Translations under genes and position numbers: made by a program | Assembly: GCA_037447605.1 (NCBI GenBank) | Contig: CM074819.1 | Coordinates: 2,241,462 to 2,305,461 of the forward strand | DNA: 64,000 nucleotides | DNA from: Zygnema circumcarinatum | Lineage: Eukaryota > Streptophyta > Zygnematophyceae > Zygnematales > Zygnemataceae | Direction: 5' to 3' | Notes under the pieces: model-generated | Databases searched by the model: none | What the model was told of the DNA's origin: nothing | What the model saw: the letters and a program-made list of their open reading frames with translations, nothing else | Shown: positions 1 to 11,688 of the stretch, in pieces | Layout of the letters: every line of letters starts with the position of its first letter | How positions within the stretch are numbered: position 1 is the first letter of the stretch

Positions 1-200
1 GGAGAGGGAGGGAGGGGAGGGGAGGGGAGGGAGGGGAGGAAAGAGAATGAGAAAGGAAAAGTGACAGAACAAAAACGAGAAAGAGAAATAAAAAGAGAAA
101 TAAAGAGAGAGTGTGAGAGAGACCGAGCGAGAGAGAGAGAGTGTGCGAGTGAGAGAGAGAGAGTGTGCGAGTGAGAGAGAGAGAGAGTGTGTATGTGTGC

Positions 201-250
<50 letters not shown>
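1..250. repeat. purine-rich simple repeat, GA microsatellite
   Basis: Almost entirely G and A on the plus strand. It starts with GGGAG-type runs and ends in an uninterrupted GA dinucleotide tract at about 206-245. The arginine/glutamate-rich reading frame it opens is a by-product of the repeat. CT/GA tracts like this recur throughout the window, mostly in introns and 5' regions. Confidence 0.9.
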
Positions 251-1809
251 TGTCTGATAATGCCTGTTGACGATGGGAGTGCAGGACTAGAGGCGGCCCG
301 GCCCCGCCGGGACAAACTTTTCCGAGCCGTACCGTACGGTTGTACGGCCCACTACATCCGTATAGCATGCCGTACAAAAGTGCCAGGGACGTCAATTATG
401 ACGTCATCAAATGACTCAAAAGTTAGTCCGGAACGCAGTGGGGACTGTAGGTTGACGTCAGCCTGGCGTACGCGAATGGCCTTGGTTTATGGAAAATGAA
501 AATAAAAACCTAAAAACTTGAGTCATGGTTTTAGCTACTCATCGGCTGCCACGTGGCGTGAGGCGGCTCTCTGATTGGTCGGTTGACCGGCGGTGGCCTT
601 CGGGGCAACGCTGACGGTTGCTTTCGGTCGCTGTCGGTCGTGACAAATGGTGTCAGGCGACGCTAGGTTTGCTGTTATGACGTCACCCAAAAATCCTCAC
701 GTCACCCAAAAGGCATAAATTTGTTTATTTTTACTTAGGGCCTATTTACATATTTTTTTGGCTAGATTCCCACCTTTATTCGCGGGTCAGATTTTACTTT
801 AGGGTTTGTAGGGTTTCTAGAATTTTTGGTTTTTGCTTATTTATTTTATTTTGGATTTTTTGGTGGATAAAAATTTCAGTTTTTTGGCCGCGGCCAAAAC
901 TCTCCCACTGGTCACCGCGATTCGGGCTCCAGATCTGTCGCTTTCTGGCGCCGCTTTTGGCTTCATCTTCAAATTTGTCTGCTTGCGGTCCCCTAGCCGA
1001 CAAAGCGGTCGCTCCGGCCCATGCACGGCAGCTCACCAGCGACAAATCCTGACCGGAGGTCGGTGGCTGATCGACGGCCGGATACGTGCCACGTGGCCAG
1101 TCGGCGATTCTGCTTCTACGGACGGACGGTCACGCTCGGTTGACCGTTGGCGGTGCGCGCCACACGTGCGAACTCCTGTTTATGGGTTACTGTACAGTAA
1201 ACCGTGTTTGGGGTTTTAGCGTTTGAGGGTTTCTAAGGTTTTGGGTTTTAGGGTCTTTAGGGTTTCTAAGGATTTAGGGTTTTAGCATTTTTTAGGGTCT
1301 CTAAGGTTTAGGATTTTAGGGTTGGTAAACAAAAACTGTCACATTTCAATGGCAGCATTTGCTGCTTGCCCGGCCCTGCCCTGTTCCACATAACATTATG
1401 GCAATGCAAGCTCATGTGAGAGATCGGGTGGAAATTGCAGCTTTTACCAGAAGGAAGAAGAAACATGGAGCGGCAAAGTGCGAGCGTTGCAGCATCAGAT
1501 GGCAACGACGGCATCCGTGTAAAAAATGTGCTGACTTCTTCTATAAACAAGCTTTTACATTTGCATCTCCCAACCCAACATCTCGACAACTTGCTCAGAA
1601 ACAAACTCAGTTGACTGCAGATTTTAGCCTGCCTGCCTATCTGCCTGCTTTCCTGCCTGCCTCACTCCCTCTGTGCTTGCTTCCCTGCCTCCCTGCTTCT
1701 CTCTTTGCTTGCTTTCTTGCCTGCCTGCCTGCCATTGGAAGCTTTGCGTTGTGCCTTAGGCTTGGGCTTGGCCTTGTACTAGGCCCTCCCTGTATGGAGT
1801 CACGGCTGC
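251..1809. other. intergenic region, promoter-like elements, no gene recognised
   Basis: GTAC-core palindromes lie at about 325-347 and TGACGTCA palindromes at 399-406 and 678-685. The G-box palindrome GCCACGTGGC occurs at 548-557 and 1088-1097. These resemble a 5' region, but no gene starting here could be recognised, so it may serve a gene left of the window. A CTGC/CCTG-rich tract covers about 1625-1735. The open frames here have no recognisable domain. Confidence 0.5.
1199..1331. repeat. interstitial degenerate telomere-like repeats
   Basis: Repeated but imperfect GGGTTTTAG, GGGTTTCTAAG and TTTAGGG units, close to the plant telomere unit TTTAGGG. Shorter patches of the same kind occur at about 6637-6665, 16683-16780 and 30205-30275. 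Confidence 0.7.
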
Positions 1810-4800
1810 TCAGTCCTTGACGGCGACGATGTCGACCATGACCGGCTGCCCCAAAGCAGTCCTCAGCGCCTTAGAGAGGTGCTTGGAGTGGTCGTCCTTT
1901 CGGAACACATCCACAAACTTTGCCGCCGTTCCTATGCGCACGAAATAGCCCTCCCCGGTAGAGCTGACTGACAGGAGGGAGCCCTATAAATGGAGAGGAG
2001 ACAGCAGGAGGAGGGCACGCCGAGGTCAGGAATGCGCATGAAATCGTACAACCACTCTTCACCAGTTGGGTCTTAGTCTCTGCCAAAACCAACAGGCACA
2101 ATCTCCTCCTCTCATCATAGAAATAGTGAAGCTTTAAGAGGAGTTATAGAGAGAGTTCCATTCATACCTTCTGGCGAGTAAGAGCTTGAGTCGTTCGGCT
2201 CTCCAACATAGCACATGTTTCCTCCCAGATGTCCTTCAACTGCTCCTCTTTCCTGTCATTCTCTGAAGGGGGCAGCCCAGACTCGCCGGCGTTGCAGCCG
2301 CCATCACCACCCCCTTCCCTCCCACTCGAATTTCCGCTTCCCAAGCTTGGTAAGCCACTTTCCAGCTCCCCCCTGGCAAGATCTGCCATCCTTTCTTGGA
2401 CCCACTTCGGAAGCGAGGCTATGTCCTCGGAGCTGAGAATCTCCCTAGTATGCGAACGCTTTCCTAACTTCAATTCATAGTCGAGCTCGGAGACCCAATC
2501 TGACGTGAGTTCTTGTGGCCCAAAGTGGCAATAAATCATATTTGCCCAGTTTTTGGAGTCAGATACAAGGTGGTGTAAAAGGGGAGAACGGGAGGCTGCC
2601 AACGTAAGGGGACGATTCAAACTGACAATGTAATCAAGAGTCGCGGAAAGAGCTGCCTTCGTTTGAAGTCCCTCGGGCACCTCAAGGTCGTCTAGAAGCA
2701 CCAATGACCTCCCAGTAGCGTCCTTTGCTATGTCTGATAACTGCTGCAACTGTTCTTTGAAAGAGATTCCGCTAGAAAAAGGTTTGCCAGAGGTCTTCGG
2801 ACTCACCATGATGGAGTCTGCAATACCCACTGATGCCCAATAAGCAGGGACGAAGGACCCCATTTGCGCCATCACTTGAATTTGGCCGATTTGGGAAAGG
2901 TAACAGGTTTTTCCGCTATGACGAGGTCCCACTAGAAGCAGCGTACTTGACAACGGCCATTTTCTTCTTTCATCTTCGACTTTCCTGACAACCTTCCTCT
3001 CCGCTTCTGCTTCTCCTGCTGCCTCCACTCGCTCCGTTGGGGCTATGCTGCAACTACCGCTCTCCACTCTCTCCTCTCCCTGCAAAACTTCCTCCTCCGT
3101 TTTTGAATCAATCTTCGTGTCACTCTTAGGCTTCTTCAAGACCTCGACTCCGGGCAACCGTTCGTCATTACTCCGAGTACTTAGAAAAATTGAGTTGTGG
3201 ACAAAAGGTTGACCTTCTGGCAGCGCTGCCTCGACAGATGGATGCCATCCAAGGAACACAGAAAGGCTGTAATCTTCCGTTATACGGGGCCGCACGTACC
3301 CTCTCTCTGCTGCTACTTCTGCTTCGTTTCACAACCCACGCGAAGAGAAATGAGCCGTTTCACTTACACTTCCATTACACTTCGGAGAATCATCGGAGTT
3401 CTTATGAATGAGTTCTAATGGACATTGGAGATCCTTGGAACCTTGAATACTTCAAGAATTCCAGTAATTGACAGGGTGAAATATACTGTCGGAAAAGCCT
3501 TCGGAAGAGTGGCTCCTAACACATAGAAACCTTTCCAACATCTAGAAGCTTTTAAAAGACAAGAGAAAAACATACGGAACTTTGGGAACTGCAGAAACTG
3601 CAAAAAACTTGCCAACCTTCGAAATTAGACAAACTTAAAACAACCCAAAACCAAAAGTCGGTTTCAGGATTGCAGGCTTACCTGCAAAACTTGCCAGTAC
3701 GTCTATCTCTGCCAGAGCCTCTCCCATCTCCCAGAGCAGCTCCACCTTCTCTCCCAAAACCACTTTAAGCTTCAGTGCAGCATCTGTGGCTTTGAAATTT
3801 CCACTCCCATTTAGTTCTTCCACTTGTCTATGGTAGCCATAAGTGTCCGACTCATTCGCTCGAAATCCTTCACTCTTCTGCACATGCCAAGAAAGAATGT
3901 ATTGGGATTCTACACTCTTCTTAACTATGCAGAAACATCAAATGCATTCGACAGGCTCGTCCTCCCCCTCCCGGTAGATGACGATTGTTCGGGGTACAGT
4001 ACAAAAGTTCTATGGCTTCGCAATTTTGAATATTCTACCGTTTGAGCCTATTCATGGTTACGAGGTCCCCTTTCCTAGAAGAATAACAATTACCAGCTGC
4101 CCTTCAAGAAGCGACGATAGTAGTATGCTTTTGGAGAGAAGTCCTTCTGGCAAAATTCCTTTTTGTGCGGCCTCCAGTAATACTCCCGAGCCTTCAGAAT
4201 GGCCCGACCCTCTTCCGACTACAGTCGCCACACTGCTTGCGAGGGCAATAAGCTCTCTGTACCCTCCTCTGAATGAATGATCAGGACTGAGAAACGTGGA
4301 GGGAAGTGGGAGAGAATTGAGAGGAGGTCGTGGAGGGCGAAGAGAATGAAAAGAACGAGAAAGAGAGAAGGGGGAGTGAGGGGGAAAAGGAGGAGGAAGA
4401 AAGGAGAGGAGGAATTGGGAGGAGAAACGGGTAGGAGAAAATTGGGAAAGAGGAGAGCAGGGGAGACGGAGGAATTCCAGGAAAGAGCAGGGAGCAGACG
4501 ATGAGAGGGGAATGAAGACGAGGTAGTTTTCAGCAATTCACATTCTTAACTTATATTCAACGGTCTACAATGTAAACCTATGTGACGGGCGCACTGCAAC
4601 CTACCCAGCATCCGCCATATTCCAAGCGAGCCGAGAGGTGAGCTTCTGTATGTCTGCCAAGCGGCTGAGCTGCTCTCTGATCGATTCACGCAGACTGTGG
4701 GCAACGGTCAGAGCCTGCAATAGAGGTAGCAGCTCAGTAAATTTTGTCAAAACAAGGTCATTCGGGGTTTTAAGATTGAAGGAGACGATGTTTGATGTTT

Positions 4801-7800
4801 TCAGCTCACAATGATCTGCAATGTTATCAGCGAAGGCATGGAGGGTGGGATCGGGGATGAATCGGGTCACGAATGGCGCTAGGTACAGCTAAAGCTAGAA
4901 TTGAAACAAACTCAAGTTCTGAAACCAAACGTAGATTTCAAAACTGAAATCGAGCAAGAGAATTTTCGAGTGTAGCATTTAGCATTTGCGACCCTGTTGT
5001 TGCCCTTTCTTAGATCCATTTTTTCACAGATTTACAATTTTAGAATTTTGACTTCCGGACTCTTAAGCTTCTGACGGAGCTCCTTTGTACTACGGCACTG
5101 ATCTGACGAGAGGAGAGGCGAAAGGCGACCTCTACTGCATCATGGCGGCGCAGCAAAGTCTGCATATCGCAGGAGGGTTGGAGCAGCCATTGCCGCAGTT
5201 TGCGCGTTCCCATTGTGGTCATTGTGCGGTTCAAAGCGGTCTGCAGGCTGGAGGATGGGCCGCGAGGAAACTCCACCAACTGCCATAAAGGAAGAAGGGG
5301 TATAAAGCAAGATGGGATTGGAGGATGGTAGAGGTTTTTTTCGTTTCAGGAGTTGGGGTTTAATAATTGTAATTGTTTTGGGGTACGAAAAAGAAGGGTC
5401 GATAGGAGAGCTTACGGTCGCTTTATGCAGTTCTGTAAATCCACACTTTCAGATTGACAGTATTTGTGGTTTTTTGTACGACTGACGGGTGGAATGCTCC
5501 TCGGAACAACCTATAGGCCACAATAAAATAATAATACTAATACGGGTTCAATAACTTTTGTAGCAGGACGCATACCTCAAGGAAGGACACAGTGTCAGGG
5601 TTCAACTGAAGGGCAGACTTCGCGTCATAAAACCGCGGTCGTTGTAGAAGGGCTCGACTTGATGCTTGCACATTCTTATCTTGAACATAACTGCATAGGA
5701 GGGAGACAGAAAGGGTAAGAGCGAGAGAGTGAGAGAAGAGAGAGAAGGAAGAAAAGGAACAATAGGGAAGGGGCGGGACTGGGAGGGAGGGAGGGAGGGA
5801 GGGAGGGAGGGAGGGAGGGGGGGAGGGAGGAAGAGACAGGGGAAAAAGGTATATCTTAACATGGCAAGTGCAGTGGAAACCTGGAAAGCCTGGACTCAGT
5901 GAGCAAATACTCAAAAACCCCAAAACGGTGATGCCCCAAACTTCCACCCCCCTCCATGGAAGCAGAAAGAAACGCACACCAAGAGGGTGGCGGCTCCTCT
6001 CGCAGAGAGATGTCCTCCCTTTGGACCTCCCCAGAAAGGTTGCTGCGTGTCCGCCGGAGACCCCTGCTCCATAGAGCAGCTAATCACCCATTCAGGAGAC
6101 CGGTAATGAAAAAGGAAAAGGCTAGTGAAAAAGGCACATGGCCTATATAAGGTTCGGAAGTTCATAGTTTTTTAAGCTTCGAGATTCTCCTTAATGGTAG
6201 AGGCCCACATGCGCCTCTCGAATCTTCATGATTAGGTATCATCAGGCATCCATGAACACCGACGCAAAGTTCAGTTATTTCTCTCGTAAGGATGACTTTA
6301 AGGTAGAAAGCGTGTTTTTTAGAGCTTTCGAGACTTTCTTACTTGAAATTTATTGGGTTTTTGAAGTTTTGACCGTACCTCAGAAACAAGTGAAACTCTG
6401 CGTTGGACATCGTTTTGCTGATTTATACTCCTCCACAAAGAAACAGCTTCAGTAGTTGCCATTTCCTGCACATTGAACCAATGTGCAGAGCTTCCCGTCA
6501 CCACTAGACAGTGCCTTTCTCTCCCCTTGTGGGTGTTTCATTAGTAAGGTGAACACTCAGGAATATCCCACTTTCATATAACTAAGATTAGTATGGGGCT
6601 CTCGAATAGTGCTATTTAGGCTAATAGAGTCGTCCAAAAACCCTAAAAACCCTAAAAACCCTAAAATGTACCTGAGAGACTAGTAACAGCTCCGCCGGAT
6701 TCAGTCGAAGAATCTCATCGCGCAAGGCCTCCTCCCCCTCCACTTCAGTCGCCCAAAACTCACCTGCTCCACCATGCAAATATCGTTCCCAAGCCATTCA
6801 CTCATTCCACTCATTACTGTCTCATCCAAATTCACTGAATTCATTCCCTCCCACCGCCCCCCCCTCTCTCTCTCGCTCTCACTCTCCACCCCACACCCCG
6901 CCCTACACCACCCCGGCGATCAAGTCAAGGCTCTCGATCTCGCCAATCCCCTTCTCATCTCTCTTTCCTGCCTCCTCCTCCGTCGTCTCCTTCTGCATCT
7001 CCCTCTCTCTGCTCTTCTCTTCCCCAATCTCGCCCGCGACTACATCCTTTCTCCTCTCCTTTGCACCTCTCCTCCCAGAGTCCGGCCTATCCCAACATCT
7101 CTCACAATCATCCGCGTTGATCCGCCAGAGGGCCAAATACTGAAGGAGCTGATCTCAGTGGGCAAGAAAAAAAAGTTAAATCTTCTAAAATCGTGAAGCA
7201 AAGATAAGTATTTTTCTTAGAAAATATACGGTTTCGCTAGTTCAGTGCTACTCTGCCTCTTTCTGGATGCCGCCTCTGAACCACTCACCTGTTGACACGT
7301 CAGCATAGGCGAGTCCGTACTTGTCGCAGCCCTCTTCTGACTTCACAATACTGACCAAGAAGTTGTTTGACCCTGAAGGCAACGTTATGGGGTCCAGCGT
7401 GGTGCCAGGTGTCAGCACGCTAGTGGCCTGCCATCTTGACTCTCCATGACCAGTCCCTACATCCATCTGCAAGTCACAACGAAGGATAGGGTCAACTACA
7501 GAAGGGACACTTGTCAGCCTTAGCCCCAAACTAGCTTTGACAAAATAAGATGAAAATAGAGAAAATAGAAAAGAAAAAAAGGAAAAGGATTTAAAACCCT
7601 CGGGTTACGCTAGTTACTTCTTTAAAGAGGCCAATTGAAAACCCTTGCCCCAACAGGAAGGGAATTGACCGCTCGATTTCGCTGCAGGGAGCCGCTGCTA
7701 TAGGAGCCACCTTGGCTGCCTGAAGGGATAGCCATGGCGAAGATGAATGGTAAAAAACAGGCCATGTAGACCAGGGCCACATTCGAACCCAGAAACCCGC

Positions 7801-10800
7801 AAAGCATGAAAACAAGGGAAAAAAAAGGGACTCTACGCGCAACCGACTTACCTCCCCACCAATTCTTCTTGTGAACTGCTCTGCACTTATCCCGGTTGCT
7901 AGAACGTCTGCGTCCTCAAAGTATGCCTGCAGGGAAAGAGAACTTTGCATGTGTGACAGACTATTCACAAACAGTAACATTCTTCATTTCTTAGAGTTTT
8001 GATGTGCCAGATTCACAAAACAGCAAACGTAAGGCGATGAGAATTCTACCTTAGTTTAGGCCTGAGAATATGTACCTCGTAGGAGTCCCCATTCTGAAAA
8101 AGCAGCAGGTAGTCCGGCCGCTCCTTTTTCGCAGTTAGCCATGCCCTGAACTCTGGTCTGAGGCCAACTGCCTCCTCCTCCACATATGCGCTATCTGCCA
8201 TCTCCTCCAACTCTCTCGCTCCGCTCTCATCTTCACGTCCCACTTCTTCGCTTGCTCTCTCCCCCACAGTCCGAGCAGCGGGAGATACGGCCGCTTCTCT
8301 TCTTCTCCTGCCTGCTTCTACGCTTACCTGCTCGGTTGCCAGAGGATTCCATCCCCTGTCTGCTGCATCCTCATCAAACATCCATTTTTCAACATCATTT
8401 GACTCGTCCCGTCTGGGCAATTCATCTTGACTGGAAAATGCTTCCCTTAGATCTCTTCCAGTTAAGGTATCCTTCACATTGAAAACCGGGAAACCAGTCT
8501 CTCCATAATGAAGGCCAAGTGAGCCTTCGATAGCGTCGTCTGCAACCTTTCCTCCTCGTGACGAACCATTTACCGTTTCCTTATTGGCTAGCTCATTTTC
8601 TTCACTGAGAACGAAACCTCTAGTTGTACCCTCAATTGCCCCTGCATGCCTTCCCCTACCCGCAGATTCTTCCGCTTCTCGGGTTTCTTGCAGGTCTTGG
8701 AAAAGAGGCATTTCAAATCGCTTCGTTCTTTGGGCATCTCTCGCTAATTCTTGGTGGCTCGGAGGCCTCTTCTTCGATTCGGGATTCCCATCAGCACCAA
8801 ATGTGTAGCGACATAACGACTCTAAAGGAAGCTTCGAATTTTCCAGCCAGAAGTTTATAACGTCAAGCAGCATAAGGACATCCGGGCCTGCTCGATGCGC
8901 AGCCGGACGAGACGGAAGGCCATAGTGGCTATGTAGAGTGGCGAGCTTGAGGTTCTTTGGACCTGCCAAATGAGCTGCAGCACAGGGAATACATAGATAT
9001 GGTTCACAGCCACGCTGACTGTCTTAACGTATCTTGCTCAAAGGAGAATCTTAAAATCCTACAGGAAATGACAATTTATTAACACGATGTCCGAACTGTT
9101 GTGGGTTCACGACCAGGGGGCTTGAGGAAGGAAAAGAGCTATGAATGTGAATTGGGAAGAAACGCAAAGGATAGAGGAGGGAGAGGAAAGGGGAAGAAAG
9201 AAAGAAAAGATAAGCACCTAGAGACTTCGGATGCAGTACCCTGCCCAGCACAAGCGTATCCAAGAACAGCCAATTGGAGGGCATGATGATCTTGTAGCGT
9301 TCAAACTCGCGTTTCAAAACCGGGACATCAAACGTTTGTCCGTTGTGCGCAGCCAATACAATTGGAACATCGCTCTGTCGTCGGCTTTCCACAAAGTCTA
9401 TGAAGGCCCGCCCCACCACCGCCCAGCTGACACCCAAATCGACGGTCAAGCGTCTCCAATAGAGGTGCGGAAAGCCTTTCAAACAGAAAGGAAACAACAC
9501 AAGGCCTGGCATAGTGGGACAGCATATAAAAGCTTTCGTATTCGACTCTGATCCTAGTTTTCATGACGTCGGGTGCGTATTTTACAAGTTTATTGTACCT
9601 CAGGTCATGCATTTATATGCCTAATGCTTCAAGAAGACAAGGATGATAAGTCGTTGAGGGGTTCAACAACAATTCAAGAAGATCCTATGTAGGTAACTCC
9701 ATATTGTCTCCCTAGTGGACTTCAATCAAATTGGATGTTCATTGTCACTAAACAGCATGCATTGCCACAGAAAGGTTGCGAATCCGTTAGTACTTATACT
9801 TCCTCCCCTTTCTACTATTCCCATAGTGCACACAACCTCCCCAACCCCATACCAGCCAATACACCCTCACCCTCACGCTCAACGTGCAGTTTTCGCGCGG
9901 CTTGTGTCTCCAGCACATGGGCTGCTACATGAACTCACGAAGTGGCCCTTGTCGCGTACAGACGAAACCACTCATGGCAGTTTGGCGTGTCTTCTCATGA
10001 AGCATATGCTGACCTTTTTTAATGCAATCACGGCTTCTGCACTGCATTCATGCGCATAGCACTCACTCGGGAACGTCGGGCCGACAGACATCGTTGGTGT
10101 AGATATTGTTCGATCTTGACGCCCCGAGAGGAACAGGCACTCTCGGATTAACAAGCGACTCCATGCTGCTGAACGGCCCCCCCGTTCTATCTCTTGCCGC
10201 CACCTCGATAATGCGGTCGCTCGAGCCGAGTCCCGTGGTTTCCAAATCAAACCCTATCAACACCAATGGGGGCTTGTCTCCACCTGTCAACGATTCAACT
10301 CCGGAGTGCAGTGAAGCATTCAAGCCTGACTTCCAATGTTTCCCCCTTCCTGCATGGCCATAGGCATGGGGTATTCGGTCATCTGAAATTCGCCAGGATG
10401 GCGGAGCTGCCAGTTGGCTACATCGCCATTCCCGCCGTTGACTTCTCAAATGCTCCGAAATCGATAAGTTCGGCGTTCCAAAAATCATTTTTTTTTCAGG
10501 TTCTCTGACGCAATGTTGAAAATAGGAGGCGTTGTTTGTGGAAATTGTGGGAGAATATGGATAGAATGTCGGCATGAGAGAAGTGGTGGGCAAGGCAGGA
10601 GAGTAAGCTGAGAGCAGCAACCGCCTATCAACTGTTGTCATTTGGCTATATCTTTGTACCCTCCGCATTTTATTCAACTTCAGCGTATACCTGCTCTTCG
10701 AAGCGCAATACAAACTCCAAATCCCAATACTAGAGCACGCCGTGGAATATACATGAGGCATTTGCAGGGGCAAGACACCACCCCTTTTGACAAGCTTCTT

Positions 10801-10914
10801 CTGACTGGAGAGAGTAGAATTCCGTAGCACAGCAGGTGCTGTGCCACAGTGACATCCATGGCGTCCATACGAGGCCAACATACCCTCCCTTCCCCCACAA
10901 TTCCACATAAGCAA
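1810..10914 (-). CDS. DEDDh exonuclease-MutS fusion protein (16 exons)
   Basis: Exons on the minus strand: 10914-10067, 9426-9218, 8962-8076, 7926-7852, 7719-7618, 7466-7289, 6763-6672, 6465-6379, 6063-5978, 5690-5576, 5279-5130, 4714-4605, 4268-4094, 3877-3682, 3312-2168, 1983-1810. All junctions are GT-AG, phases close, and the product is 1542 residues. Residues 1-215 may contain an organelle targeting peptide. A DEDDh exonuclease follows: motif I GFDLETTGL at 221-229, motif II HNGQTFD at 310-316, motif III H375/D380, so all catalytic residues are present. It resembles the plant organelle nuclease DPD1. After an acidic linker come MutS mismatch-binding and connector domains (644-850), lever/clamp (855-1104) and ATPase (from about 1220). 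The mismatch motif is SYE instead of FYE. The Walker A loop is GPRHSGKT instead of GPNxGGKS. Walker B has DD for DE, and the H-loop histidine is missing. A role in organelle DNA surveillance, as for MSH1, is inference. The start codon is the least certain part. Confidence 0.88.
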
Positions 10915-11688
10915 TGTGATGCGGAGCCAGCCTGCAGCAGCTCATGCCTCCTGCAAGCGCCTCTGCAGGGCCCTGCAGGAGATGGCCGCGTTCCCCCCCG
11001 AGGGACAAGGCTGAGCAGGTGTCGGTGCCGTACGGCACTACCACTTACGCCGGTTTCAGTTCCACAAACTCAGTTTTTGACGTGTGAACTTTCCTTGTTG
11101 TCAACGGTAGACGCACATACAAACCAGGATGGAGGAAGGCGCACATACAAACCAGGCTGGAGGTTTTTCTTTTTGTAGGGTTTTAAGAAAGGTTTTTTGA
11201 AAATTAGGGTCAATTTAGACACCTTTTGGATAGATACACACCTTTGTGCGCACATCAGATTTCATTTCAGGGTTTTTGAAGTTTTGCATTGTTTAAAGGT
11301 GTGTATCTAGCCAAAAAGGTGTGTAAATTACAAATTTCTTTTGGAAGTAGAGAATTGCGGAATTTTAATAAAATTTGATAAATGCTGTATAAATTTTCTA
11401 CAACCACATACCAAAACTGTACGGCGCACATAACAAAGTGCGCTGGTTAGTAGCGCAGGGCTGACGTGCGATTTCTGAACCCAGAACCTCTCGTGCTCAA
11501 TCTCCGCCGTCCCTTGTCGCTCGTGCGGCAATCGACGCCGTTGCTTACACGTGCGGCGGCCGACCCTGCTGGGCCCCCCTACATTGGCGCGGCGGAGCCC
11601 TGCGCGGCCCTCTTTCTCGCCGCCGCGATTAGGGTTCGCCCTCGCCCTCCCTCCCCCCTTCCCCGCCTCCTCCAGGAGGGCGGCCGCC
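10915..11688. promoter_or_regulatory. divergent intergenic region between exonuclease-MutS and RPL13a
   Basis: 774 bp between two head-to-head genes. It holds AT-rich sequence with short GGGTTTT patches (11170-11330), a GTAC element at about 11030, and a CT-rich leader just before the RPL13a start. It probably carries both promoters. No further gene is visible. Confidence 0.5.

Noticed and set aside
4219-4536. Minus-strand frame rich in Ser, Pro and Leu
   Set aside because: It is a CT-rich intron of the exonuclease-MutS gene. Only 4094-4268 is exon, in a different frame.
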